This document shows, piece after piece, positions 8,213 to 17,112 of a stretch of 54,737 nucleotides of DNA (positions are counted from its first letter, which is position 1; each line of letters begins with the position of its first letter). The stretch is from Bacteroidaceae bacterium (GTDB lineage: Bacteria; Bacteroidota; Bacteroidia; Bacteroidales; Bacteroidaceae). The translations under genes were made by a program, and so were the position numbers. The notes under the pieces are model-generated. The model worked only from the letters and a program-made list of their open reading frames with translations. It had not been told where the DNA came from and ran no database searches. The stretch spans positions 1 to 54,737 of the forward strand of contig JAFUYM010000031.1 in NCBI GenBank assembly GCA_017470525.1, in the 5' to 3' direction.

Positions 8213-8374
8213 AAGCCCTCTCCCCGACCCTCCCCCGTAAATGGGGAGGGAGACCATGCGGAATGGGTTATACATCAATAAACTAATAAATAACAATAAA
8301 ATGCCCTCGTTGAATCTGCCGGATGGTCTCCCCCTCATGGGGGAGATGCCCATAGGGCAGAGAGGGTCTTCATT
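8213..8374 (+). repeat. 160-base element with inverted-repeat ends, copy A
   Basis: It begins directly after the porin stop and ends at the symporter ATG. A left module (CCCTCTCCCCGACCC onward, hairpin CCCTCCCC/GGGGAGGG, ending GACCATGCGG) and a right module (CCGGATGGTCTCC onward, hairpins CTCCCCC/GGGGGAG and TGCCC/GGGCA, ending AGAGGGTCTTC) are roughly inverted copies of each other. They flank a 56-base unrelated middle. A second copy lies at 16944-17112. Confidence 0.85.
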
Positions 8375-9931
8375 ATGTTTATCAAAGTTCTTCTCACCGT
8401 CATCTTTTTGGCTGTGACGGTATTGGTGGGTATCTACTCACGCAAACAAGCCAAGAATGTGGATGGTTTCGTGTTGGGCGGTCGCTCTGTGGGTCCTTGG
8501 CTCTCAGCGTTTGCCTATGGAACCAGTTATTTCTCTGCTGTCGTGTTTGTCGGCTATGCAGGTCAGTTTGGATGGAAATACGGTATAGCCAGTTCGTGGA
8601 TTGGCGTGGGCAACGCCATCATCGGTTCGCTGTTGGCATGGCTCATTCTGGGGCGCCGCACAAAGTTGATGACGCAGCACATCCAGTCACGCACGATGCC
8701 CGACTTCTTCGGCACCCGTTTCAGCAATCAGGGCTTGCGTATCGCCGCTTCCATCATCGCCTTCGTGTTCCTCATTCCTTACACGGCAGGTGTGTATAGC
8801 GGCATCTCGAAACTCTTCGACATGGGCTTCGGCATCCCCTACGAATACTGCATCATCATCATGGCGCTGCTCACGGCGGTGTATGTGATTCTGGGCGGTT
8901 ACAAAGCGACTGCTATCAACGACTTCATTCAGGGCATCGTCATGCTGGGAGGCATCATCGCAGTTATTGCCGTGGTGCTCAACAGTCAGGGCGGTCTCGT
9001 GGAGGCTTTCAACAAGATGAAGGAAGTCGCACCGACGGCACACGACCTCGAAAGTCCGCTCTACGACCACTTCCAGCCAGGCGACTTCGCCTCTTGGTTC
9101 GGTCCTAACGTGATGAGCCTGCTCGGTGTGGTGGTCTTAACCTCGCTCGGCACGTGGGGCTTGCCACAGATGGTCGGTAAGTTCTACTCCATCACCGACG
9201 AGAGTGCCATCCGTCGTGGCACCATCATCTCTACCATCTTCGCCCTCATCGTGGCAGGTGGCTGTTACTTCCTCGGCGGCTTCGGTCGTCTCTTCGGAGA
9301 GCCCGTTTGGAACGAGGCACGTCACAACTACAAGTTCGACGACATCATCCCGACGATGCTTGACACGGCGGTCAATTCCGACCTGCTCATCGGTCTCGTC
9401 ATGGTGCTGGTGCTCTCGGCTTCCATGTCCACCCTCGCCTCTCTGGTACTCACCTCTTCCTCCACCATGACCCTCGACCTCATCTACCGCGACAAACGCG
9501 CCACGGCAGACGAAGTGAAGAGCGGCGAGATTGACGACGAGGTGGCAGAGCGGATTGAGCGTCGCAAGGTGGTCATCATGCGTGTCCTCATCGTCTTCTT
9601 CATCGTCATCTCGGTGCTCATTGCCCTCAATCCCCCCACTTTCATCGCCCAACTCATGGGCATCAGTTGGGGTGCTTTAGCAGGCGCCTTCCTCGCCCCC
9701 TTCCTCTTGGGTCTCTACTGGCGAGGTGTCACCACTGCCTCCGTCTGGGCTTGCTTCATCTGGGGTGTCGGTTTCACCTTGGTCAACATGCTCCTTGGCA
9801 ACCCTATCAACCCCATCGACTGCGGTGCCATCGCCATGGTGGGCGGTTTCCCCGTCGTGCTCCTCGTGAGCCTCGTGACCAAGAAATTGCCACAGGCAAA
9901 ACTCGACAGCATCTGGAAATGCTATAAATAA
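8375..9931 (+). CDS. Sodium:solute symporter (SSS family)
   Basis: 518 residues, an inner-membrane protein with about 13 hydrophobic segments, beginning MFIKVLLTVIFLAVTVLVG. It has the SSS hallmark GGRSVGPWLSAFAYG in the first helices, where sodium-binding residues usually lie, and GGYKATAINDFIQGI in the middle. It couples Na+ entry to uptake of a small solute; the specificity cannot be told from sequence alone. The 5' leader is entirely the right module of repeat copy A. A strong terminator follows. Confidence 0.88.
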   Translation: MFIKVLLTVIFLAVTVLVGIYSRKQAKNVDGFVLGGRSVGPWLSAFAYGTSYFSAVVFVGYAGQFGWKYGIASSWIGVGNAIIGSLLAWLILGRRTKLMTQHIQSRTMPDFFGTRFSNQGLRIAASIIAFVFLIPYTAGVYSGISKLFDMGFGIPYEYCIIIMALLTAVYVILGGYKATAINDFIQGIVMLGGIIAVIAVVLNSQGGLVEAFNKMKEVAPTAHDLESPLYDHFQPGDFASWFGPNVMSLLGVVVLTSLGTWGLPQMVGKFYSITDESAIRRGTIISTIFALIVAGGCYFLGGFGRLFGEPVWNEARHNYKFDDIIPTMLDTAVNSDLLIGLVMVLVLSASMSTLASLVLTSSSTMTLDLIYRDKRATADEVKSGEIDDEVAERIERRKVVIMRVLIVFFIVISVLIALNPPTFIAQLMGISWGALAGAFLAPFLLGLYWRGVTTASVWACFIWGVGFTLVNMLLGNPINPIDCGAIAMVGGFPVVLLVSLVTKKLPQAKLDSIWKCYK

Positions 9932-9950
9932 GGGAATTTCCGTACAGACC

Positions 9951-9990
9951 AACAAGCCCCGATAGTTTTGACCAACTATCGGGGCTTGTT
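9951..9990. terminator. Bidirectional terminator
   Basis: A perfect 17-bp stem (AACAAGCCCCGATAGTT with its complement) and a 6-base loop, followed by TTAT on the plus strand. It lies between the convergent symporter and GH30-remnant genes and can serve both. Confidence 0.85.
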
Positions 9991-10010
9991 TTATCGCATA
10001 ACGGCAAAAC

Positions 10011-10712
10011 TTATTTCTCCGTAAATGTGTGGAAGGAGTGTGGCGGCAAGGTGGCGTTAAGGAATTTCTTCCGCAGTTGGATGGTCACCTGCTGCGGCTC
10101 GTTGGTCTGATTGCCAGCAACGACCACGAGTTTGCCGTCGAAGAGCAGGTAGTCCTTTTCCTTCGGCTGCTTGTTCCAAGTGCTCGACATCACAGGATAG
10201 TCCTGATTGATTTTCATCCATGCAGGAGGACTCCATGGCGACACCCAGAAGGTCATCTCAGGCTGGTACTTCTGTGCCATCCTTATCAACTGAATCACAT
10301 TCTCCTTGTCATGCTCGATGTTGAAGTAACGCAACTGGAAGTCGCCAGCCACCGTGTCGCACGAATACCACGCACGGCTGTAGTCGTTGGCGTTCATTGT
10401 CAGTCGTCCACGAGTAAACTTCAAGTCACCATCGGGTGCGAAGAGGCGACGCATCACCTCCTGCCGCTCTTCCTCTTTGAGCAGACGGATGGCATCCAAG
10501 TCCAACTCGTTGAAGCATGTGCCCCAAGCCTTGAACTCATGCCCCTTTTCCTTCCCTGTCACGGTGAGGAGCGGCGACGAGGCGGCCTTTCCGCTCAATG
10601 CCACCTTCGATTCCTGCCACGGCTGTGCATCCGTGGTCGTGTAGTGGCGGAACGTCTGGGCCTTCACCCCCACCGACACCGCCCATGCTGTCAGCAAAAC
10701 GATTGTCTTCAT
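10011..10712 (-). pseudogene. GH30 glucosylceramidase/beta-glucosidase with a large in-frame internal deletion
   Basis: 233 residues against about 490 for the family. Residues 1-18 are a signal peptide. Residues about 60-191 match the N-terminal half of the GH30 barrel (GTCFNELD, MNANDYSRAWYSCD, FWVSPWSPPAWMKIN). At about residue 191 (near 10139) the sequence jumps to the C-terminal beta domain (GKLVVVAGNQT to the end). The part holding both catalytic glutamates is absent, so it cannot be an active glycosidase. The frame stays open across the junction. This could be a real deletion or an assembly collapse. It is last in a three-gene unit with GH31. Confidence 0.82.
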
Positions 10713-10766
10713 TTCTATTCTGTGATATATAAGTCTCTATGCATAATAACGAAAAGATGTTCTATT

Positions 10767-12290
10767 TTAGTATTTAAGAGTTACATTTGCTCCATGAGCA
10801 TTCAGACGATGACCGTTTACAAGAAAAGCCCAATCGTAACTTTGTTCGGAATGTAACGTAATTCGTTTGTGCTGTTCGTCGCAAGTTACCTGACAATCGA
10901 AATACTCCACCCCATCGCCCACAGGCAGATGGAAGAGGCGGGAGGAGCGACCGTCGGGATAGACGACGAAAGTGCGCACACCCTTGCCACCCTCCACAGG
11001 GATGATGGCCCCAGAACGGACGAAGAGGGGGAAGCGGTCGAGGGCATAGGTCTGAGTGACAACTGTACCAGCAGCGTGGCATTCACTCGTCCAGTAGTCA
11101 ATCCAATCACCATCAGAGGGCAAGTGGAAGGTAACGGTGTTTTCATCTGACGTGATGGCTTTAGTGAAGAGGTCACAGCCCAAACGATGACTCTCCTCCT
11201 CCAGACAGGTCTGCTGCATCAGCGACCCACCCTTCAGATGAGCCTCCACCACAGTGGAAAATTTGTAGGGACGCAAATGCTCCATCCAGTTCACGCACCA
11301 TCGGTAGATGTCCTCCACATCCTTGCCGTGGTACCAAGGCAGATGATTGGAGAAGGCACCGTTCTCGCCACCGTTAATCATGCATGCAGTCATGCAGCCA
11401 AACTGGGCATAACGGACAAACTGGGTCTTGCTGGACTTCGCACGGAAAAAGCCGCCTACCTCGGTGCCGATGGCTCCGTAGCCATATTGGGAAGAGCGGT
11501 AGACATTGTCGATTTGCTGGCGCAACCCTTTCCAGTCGCCCGCGAAGTCGCCACACCAGCCCATGTTCATCTTCTCCACACTCGCCTCCAATCCGCCCTG
11601 ATGGGAGAAAGGGCGGGCGATGATGAGACCTTCGGAAGACTTGCGACTGGTGGTGTAGTCGTACATGGCATCGTAGTAGTAGTGACGGAACTCCCTGTTG
11701 CTCATCTTGCCGATGGATGTGTCGAAGAGGTCGGGAAGGGAAATCTCGCCTTGGTCCACCTTCCATCCATAGACATTAGCAGAGAAGACCTTATCCAACT
11801 GCCCATACCACCACTGTTTGGCATTGGGATTGGTGAAGTCAATCATCTGCCCATAACCCTTCCACCACTCATAAGGCTGGCTGTTATTTACACCATAATT
11901 CTTACTGACCACCTCATCGTATGTGGCAGCCTTCTGCATAGGCGTGTCCTTGCACTTCTCGTTCACATTGCCCGTGAGCCAGAGAATGGTGCGCACACCT
12001 ATGTCTGCAAAGACCTGCATCATGGCTACAGGGTTGGCATACCGCCGTTCGTCCCATTCAAAATCATTGTACGAAGTAGTCCACGGGCTGTCGATGATGA
12101 CGGCATCCACGGGAATGCCACGCTCCAAGTAGCCATTCACAATGCGTTCGGCACCTGCCGTAGTGTTCATACTGTCCTCCCATGCGATGTGGCCGAAAGC
12201 CCATGCTGGGGTGATGGGTGGACGCTGGGCTTGCATTGTCATGGTGCAAGCCACCATTGCTAATAATAATGCTCTTTTCATATTGCTCAT
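10767..12290 (-). CDS. Glycoside hydrolase family 31 protein
   Basis: 507 residues, exported (signal MKRALLLAMVACTMTMQAQ, which starts at the second Met, 12281). GH31 enzymes are retaining alpha-glycosidases (alpha-glucosidase, alpha-xylosidase, sulfoquinovosidase). The nucleophile is likely D179 in KVDQGE and the acid/base D248 in CGDFAGDW. It lacks the N-terminal beta-sandwich of long alpha-xylosidases. The substrate cannot be assigned. Its ATG overlaps the end of the upstream sorting-motif gene as ATGA when that gene's frame is restored. It is the only uninterrupted gene of this locus. Confidence 0.86.
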   Translation of the reverse strand: MSNMKRALLLAMVACTMTMQAQRPPITPAWAFGHIAWEDSMNTTAGAERIVNGYLERGIPVDAVIIDSPWTTSYNDFEWDERRYANPVAMMQVFADIGVRTILWLTGNVNEKCKDTPMQKAATYDEVVSKNYGVNNSQPYEWWKGYGQMIDFTNPNAKQWWYGQLDKVFSANVYGWKVDQGEISLPDLFDTSIGKMSNREFRHYYYDAMYDYTTSRKSSEGLIIARPFSHQGGLEASVEKMNMGWCGDFAGDWKGLRQQIDNVYRSSQYGYGAIGTEVGGFFRAKSSKTQFVRYAQFGCMTACMINGGENGAFSNHLPWYHGKDVEDIYRWCVNWMEHLRPYKFSTVVEAHLKGGSLMQQTCLEEESHRLGCDLFTKAITSDENTVTFHLPSDGDWIDYWTSECHAAGTVVTQTYALDRFPLFVRSGAIIPVEGGKGVRTFVVYPDGRSSRLFHLPVGDGVEYFDCQVTCDEQHKRITLHSEQSYDWAFLVNGHRLNAHGANVTLKY

Positions 12291-12977
12291 TTCACGATGA
12301 TTTTCCTTCCATTCTGTATATAGATGCCTCTATCCAGCATGCCCTTGGGGATTTTGCGACCACTGAGGTCGTAGAGGTGTTGAGGAATGTTGGTTCAGCA
12401 CATCGTAGAGATAGTACTGACCTTCTGCTGTGGGGATGGCACTGCGGTATTTCACGGGTACAGCCTTCTCCTTCGCAATGCTTGCATAGGTCTCAAGGTC
12501 GATGAGTGCCCACCGACAATCTTTCGTGGCTGTGGTGGCAGCGTTCGTGCCGTTGGCATAGAAGATGCCAATCTCGCCATTCAACGTGTCAGCGGTCACA
12601 CGTTTCAGTTGGTAAGTTTTCTCTGCACCGTCGATGGCTTCAAACACCCACACCGACTCTGCTGCACCAGCCGTTCCATCCGTCCACAGATACTGGTTGT
12701 TCCAGAACCCCGTCTTCAGATACTTGCCATCACTGAACCTGAGCGTATAACCGCTTCCACTCTTCGCGAGTGTCACCTCGACAGGCGAATTGCTCAGCCC
12801 CGGGAAATTGTTACTCAGGCGCACCATGAATTGTCCTTGCGCTACATTGTAAAGATAAAAAGTTCCTACCGTCACTTCCGTATAGTTGCTGGACGGCAAC
12901 ACGTCGGCTCTTGCTCCCAATGCAGAAAGCAACATCGACAGAACAAAAATTAGTTTTCTTACCATTTTGGTGTTCAT
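12287..12977 (-). pseudogene. Secreted protein with C-terminal sorting-like motif, broken by a frameshift near 12389
   Basis: About 229 codons once repaired. N-terminus MNTKMVRKLIFVLSMLLSALGARA is a signal peptide. The mature part (TFYLYNVAQGQFMV and similar, LKTGFWNNQYLW) looks like a Prevotella exported beta-sandwich or RICIN-like module, without a firm family. In the open frame the end reads NQHSSTPLRPQW and stops at 12330. A one-base shift near 12389 restores YDLSGRKIPKG and GIYIQNGRK, a typical Bacteroidales C-terminal sorting motif, with a TGA at 12287 overlapping the GH31 start. The restored overlap strongly suggests the frameshift is recent or an error. Confidence 0.75.
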
Positions 12978-13052
12978 AGTTATTGTTGTTCAATCATGTA
13001 AGATGCACACTCAAGAAAAGCACCGAAAAACTTGTCCATTGCTTTTCGAGTG

Positions 13053-13060
13053 CAAAATTA
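13053..13060 (-). promoter_or_regulatory. -7 box for the sorting-motif/GH31/GH30 unit
   Basis: Minus-strand TAATTTTG followed by C, 76 bases before the start at 12977. It fits TAnnTTTG; no clear -33. Confidence 0.45.
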
Positions 13061-13169
13061 GACATTCTGCGGCATTTTTTAGGGGTACAAATCCGTCATT
13101 TAGCCGCATTTTTTCGGCAAAACGATGTTTTCAGCATTTTTTCAGCAACAAGGTCTCAATAAAAAACAT

Positions 13170-13177
13170 TAACTTTG
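13170..13177 (+). promoter_or_regulatory. -7 box for the membrane AraC regulator
   Basis: TAACTTTG, 24 bases before the ATG at 13201. Divergent from the GH31 unit, with only about 110 bases between the two -7 boxes. Confidence 0.5.
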
Positions 13178-13200
13178 TGGACAAAATCAGTAACCTCACA

Positions 13201-15698
13201 ATGACAATTATGACCAATAGTGTCTCTGAACGTATGATGACAAAGAAACTAACCCTCCTTTTGTCCTGGGTGATGATGGCAACCCTCGCCGCAGGACAAT
13301 CTTTCCGACTAAGAACTGAGCACTACACCACCCGAAACGGGTTGGCTAGCAATGTGGTGAACACTGCCATGCAGGACAGCAAGGGCTACATCTGGCTGGG
13401 CACCAATCAGGGACTGACCCGATTCGACGGCTATCAGTTTGTCAATTTCTATCACCTGCAAGATAGTGTACGACGCATGGAGAATGTGACCCTCATTATG
13501 GAGGATGCCGCCAAAAAGTGCCTCCTGATGCTGGGCAGCGACGGTCAGACTCTCTGCTTCAGCCTCGAACAGATGAAGTTCATCAATGCCGACGGACTGA
13601 AAATGCCTGCCGACCCCAAAGAGAAAACGGAGCAGAGCCTCATGCAGAGGATTCAAGCCTTGGGCGTACAAACCCTCAACATGACCAACCGCCACCGCAG
13701 TGTGGACTATGTGAAGTTGGACAACGGACTGGAAATCTACACGACCATCGACAATGGATTGTTCATCTACGACCCTGCCAACCAGCAACTCCATCACTAC
13801 AGTGCCACAGACGAGCACCCCATCATCCACTCCAACAATCTGAACAGTGTGCTGAAAGACGGCACGGGCAGTGTGTGGATTACCACCACATACGCGGGTA
13901 TCTATCAATTGAAGTTTGATGAAAACAAGATGGTGGAGCATCAACTGACGGACTCCCCCACCTCCTTCCATGCCAACAACATCCGCTCCTTCTCTCCACT
14001 CCCCAGTGGAGAGGTCGCCATCTCCAACATGGAGGGTGATGTGTATCGTTGCGACCTAAAGAAAGGACAGACAACCCTGATGCTGCACAAAAACCATCGA
14101 GTCTACACCACGCTGACCGACCCGAAGGAACGCTTCTGGGTGGGCACTCGCGGAGGAGGGCTATGGATGGATGACAGAAACCTGAACGACAGGCTGGACT
14201 AACTGCCCGCATGATTTACGACTTATGCCTCGATGCGGCTGGCACCCTGTGGATTGCCACATTGGACGAGGGGCTGGTCGAGGCGACGGAAAATGACGGC
14301 GGACAGTTCATCTTCACCCCCCACCTGCAAAACGAGCAAATCCATGAACTGGACATCGACACCAGGGGACGGCTGTGGATGGCTACAGACAGGGGCATCT
14401 GGATGAAGGACTCCAAGGGCATCCACCCCATCTATCAGCAAGGTAAAGTCGTGTGCATCACCCACACCTCCGATGGCACCATCTGGGCAGGGAGTATCGG
14501 ACTGGGACTCATTTCCATCAATTATGAGAACGACCAGCCACAACTCTCCTTCATCACCACCAACGAGGGATTGGCAAACAACAATGTGAAGGCTATTGCT
14601 GCTGACAGCAAAGACATCATCGTGGCTGCCACCGACGAGGGCATCTCCCTTATCGACCGTTTTTCCATCCGCAACCTCTATTCGTCACGAGGCATGATGG
14701 CTGATGTGTATAATGAGAACGCCATCATGAAGACTGCCGACGGGCACATCCTTTTGGGCAGCCTGAATGGATGGGTGGACTTGAGTCCTGCAACCCTCAT
14801 GGCTCATCAGTTCTCCTACAAAGCCCGTCCCGTCCATATCACCTGCATTGAGGTGAACGGACAGCCTCGTTACCAAGACTCCTATCAGAACTTTTCCTTG
14901 ACGCATGACCAGAACAATCTGTGCATCTTCTTCTCCGCCTTCCCCTACAAGGAATCCTCTTCGGTCATCTACAATTGCTGGATGGAGGGAGTGGATAGCG
15001 ACTGGCGACCTTCCACCCAAGAGAACTGTGCAATTTACAACAATCTGGCTCCTGGACACTACCGATTTCATGTCAGGTCTTCTCTGCCAGATGTGATGGG
15101 TGATGAGGAAACCATCTGTGACATTGATATTGCTCAACCTTGGTAGTGGACTTGGTGGATGCGTGGGCTATACCTGCTGATGGCTGTCCTTTTTGTCTGG
15201 TATGAATGGCGACAGTATCAGCAACGCATCTCGCTGAGACGGCAACTCGACCAGCGTCTCACAGTACTCTATGCCACAGAAAGCATTGTCCCTACCACCG
15301 AAACACATCAGAATGTCCCTGCTGAAGGGACTCCAGACATCGTCACCTCATCTCCTGATGCCGACACTGTGGCTGCGGATGCCACTGCAAGCAAACAATT
15401 TCTTGACAAACTTGACCTTATCATTCTGAAAAACCTGCTGCACGAAGACCTTGACATGGCTTTCCTCGCCTCAGAGATGTGCATGAGCCACAGCACACTC
15501 TACCGTCGCATCAAGTCCATCACTGGGATGACCGTGAACGAATACGTGCGCAAGCACCGCCTTGCCAAGTCTATGCAACTCCTCCACCAAGGTTTCAGCG
15601 TTTCTGAAACCTCTTACCAATGCGGGTTCAGCAGTCCCAATTATTTCCGCCGATGCTTCAAAAGTGAATACGGCATGTTGCCATCGGAGGTCGGTTAG
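13201..15698 (+). pseudogene. Membrane sensor-regulator: Reg_prop propeller, Y_Y_Y, one TM helix, AraC DNA-binding domain; broken twice
   Basis: About 832 codons if repaired. Order: signal region (MMTKKLTLLLSWVMMATLAA; 13234 is an alternative start), two-component-propeller repeats (GLASNVVNTAMQDSKGYIW, then GYIWLGTNQGLTRFDG), Y_Y_Y domain near 14850-15130, a TM helix (LYLLMAVLFVWYEW, about 15165-15205), and an AraC HTH at 15400-15690 (STLYRRIKSITGMTVNEYV). There is no histidine kinase or receiver, so it would act as a one-component, SusR-like regulator. A frame change near 14190-14205, consistent with loss of one base, and an in-frame TAG at 15144-15146 split the gene into three open frames (stops 14202, 15146, 15698). 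It is divergent from the GH31 unit it presumably controls. Confidence 0.82.
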
Positions 15699-15726
15699 AG
15701 ATTATGGATTTGCGCACAAAGGCACA

Positions 15727-15798
15727 AAAACGTACCCCTCGGGTACGGTGTGGTGTACCCGAGGGGTACGGCACATCGAACCCGAGGGGTACGATTTT
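15727..15798. repeat. Palindromic triad, 23-base pitch, acting as convergent terminator
   Basis: Three 15-base units start at 15732 (GTACCCCTCGGGTAC), 15755 (GTACCCGAGGGGTAC) and 15778 (GAACCCGAGGGGTAC), exactly 23 apart, with 8-base spacers. Units 1 and 3 can pair with each other around unit 2. A-rich and T-rich runs flank both sides (AAAAACG and CGATTTTTT), so it can end transcription from both convergent genes. Confidence 0.85.
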
Positions 15799-16290
15799 TT
15801 ATCCTTTCTGGTTGTAGTCAGCATTCAGTTGGTTCATGGCATGCAATAGTTTATAGAGATAAACCAATGGGAGAATGCCCACAAGGGCACCAAGGACATT
15901 CCAAAGCCAGAAATCGGATGCACCGAAGGAGTAAGGGATTTGGCGACGGTCAAGTTCATTGCCGATGCGGTTGCTGATACAATGCCCCCACACCAAAGGT
16001 ACAATACCTGCTGTGAGCCAACTCCAGAGGAAAAGAATCCAAAGGTAATTGGTGGTTTTACGACCATCATACCGAGTTGCCACCGTATTGATTTCACTGG
16101 AAATCTTCGCCATCACAACAATGCAGTAGATGCCCAAAGTGATGAAACCAAAAAGTATCATCTTGGTGAGGCTACGGTTGATGGGCAACAACTTATTGGG
16201 CACAAAGGATTCCGACTCCTTAGCGATTATTTCAACTGGTTCCATTTCTTCGGCAGGTTCTTCATGGGGGGCTGAATCAGATGCCTCCAC
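15799..16290 (-). CDS. DUF4234 domain membrane protein
   Basis: 163 residues. An acidic N-terminal tail (residues 1-30, EEPAEEMEPVE) is followed by DUF4234: a first TM (MILFGFITLGIYCIVVMAKI), a second (LWILFLWSWLTAGIVPLVW) and a third (NVLGALVGILPLVYLYKLL). An inner-membrane protein of unknown function. Its start lies 11 bases past the leuD stop, so it is probably the last gene of the leu transcript although no role in leucine synthesis is known. It ends in the palindromic triad shared with the convergent regulator. Confidence 0.8.
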   Translation of the reverse strand: MEASDSAPHEEPAEEMEPVEIIAKESESFVPNKLLPINRSLTKMILFGFITLGIYCIVVMAKISSEINTVATRYDGRKTTNYLWILFLWSWLTAGIVPLVWGHCISNRIGNELDRRQIPYSFGASDFWLWNVLGALVGILPLVYLYKLLHAMNQLNADYNQKG

Positions 16291-16301
16291 ATAGATTGGC
16301 T

Positions 16302-16943
16302 CTAAAGTTTTTTTTTACCAGACGCGGTTTCTTCTTTCCCTTCGTATGCTTCAATCTTGTCGGTGTTGGACAGGAGGAAGTCGATGTCGTCGTAGGCATT
16401 CATGAGGCAGTACTTCTTGTAGGAATTGATGTCGAAGTGCTCGGAGTGTCCCGTGGCGAGGTTCGTCACCGTCTGGTTGGGCACGTCCACCTTCACCTCT
16501 GCCTGTGGATTGGCTGCAATGGTGTCGAAGAGTTCCTGCTGGAAGTCCTTGCTGACAATGACAGGAAGGACGAAGCAGTTGAGGAGGTTGTTGCGGTGGA
16601 TGTCGGCAAAGGAACTGGAGATGACGACGCGGACGCCGTAGCCGGCAATTGCCCATGCGGCATGTTCGCGGCTGGAGCCTGAGCCCCAGTTCTGACCGCC
16701 TACGATGATTTCGTGCACACCCTTGTGAGGTGCTTCGCTATACTCGGGTTGGTTCATCACGAAGTCTGCCACAGGTTTTCCTTCTGCATCGAAACGGAGG
16801 TCGTGCATGAAGGCATCGCCGAAGAACTTGGGGTCGCGAGTGGTGCTTGCCAAGTAGCGGGCAGGGATGATGAGGTCGGTATTGCAGTTGTCAATCTGAA
16901 TCGGAATGCAGGTTGACTGGATGATGTCAAATTTCTCTTTCAT
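16302..16943 (-). CDS. leuD: 3-isopropylmalate dehydratase small subunit
   Basis: 213 residues from MKEKFDIIQSTCIP; the longer open frame upstream comes from the repeat element and is not used. Swivelling aconitase-type domain with GGQNWGSGSSREHA and NTDLIIPARYL. With LeuC it isomerises 2-isopropylmalate to 3-isopropylmalate in leucine synthesis, and probably also handles citramalate in the isoleucine route. It is separated from leuC by repeat copy B, whose end lies just before the ATG. The C-terminus (ASGKKKL) is encoded by a run of nine A. Confidence 0.93.
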   Translation of the reverse strand: MKEKFDIIQSTCIPIQIDNCNTDLIIPARYLASTTRDPKFFGDAFMHDLRFDAEGKPVADFVMNQPEYSEAPHKGVHEIIVGGQNWGSGSSREHAAWAIAGYGVRVVISSSFADIHRNNLLNCFVLPVIVSKDFQQELFDTIAANPQAEVKVDVPNQTVTNLATGHSEHFDINSYKKYCLMNAYDDIDFLLSNTDKIEAYEGKEETASGKKKL

Positions 16944-17112
16944 ATAAAAGACCCCCTCTGCCCTGCGGGCATCTCCCCCGTGAAGGGGGCGACCATCCGG
17001 CATGTTTTTGCTCAGGGGTTATTGTGTTGTTAGTATTCTTTTCTCATTCCCCTACACCCCGCATGGTCTCCCTCCCCTTTTACGGGGGAGGGTTGGGGAG
17101 AGGGTCTTCTGT
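16944..17112 (-). repeat. 160-base element with inverted-repeat ends, copy B
   Basis: Fills the whole leuC-leuD gap. Read on the minus strand it has the same two modules as 8213-8374 in the same order: GACCCTCTCCCCAACCC to GACCATGCGG, a 57-base unrelated middle, then CCGGATGGTCGCC to GGGGTCTTTTAT directly before the leuD ATG. The middle differs entirely from copy A. Confidence 0.85.

Noticed and set aside
514-15146. Possible recoding of TAG as a sense codon (in-frame TAG in dnaK and in the membrane regulator)
   Set aside because: TAG ends other intact genes here, such as fucI (33408), fucP (34756) and the Cthe_2159-type protein (28460), so it is an ordinary stop in this genome.
15732-15792. 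CRISPR-like reading of the regularly spaced palindromes
   Set aside because: Only three units, 8-base spacers that are similar between loci, and no cas genes. Spacing is far below that of CRISPR arrays.
16302-16320. Phase-variable poly(A) tract at the end of leuD
   Set aside because: The nine-A run affects only the last two or three residues, so slippage would have little effect.
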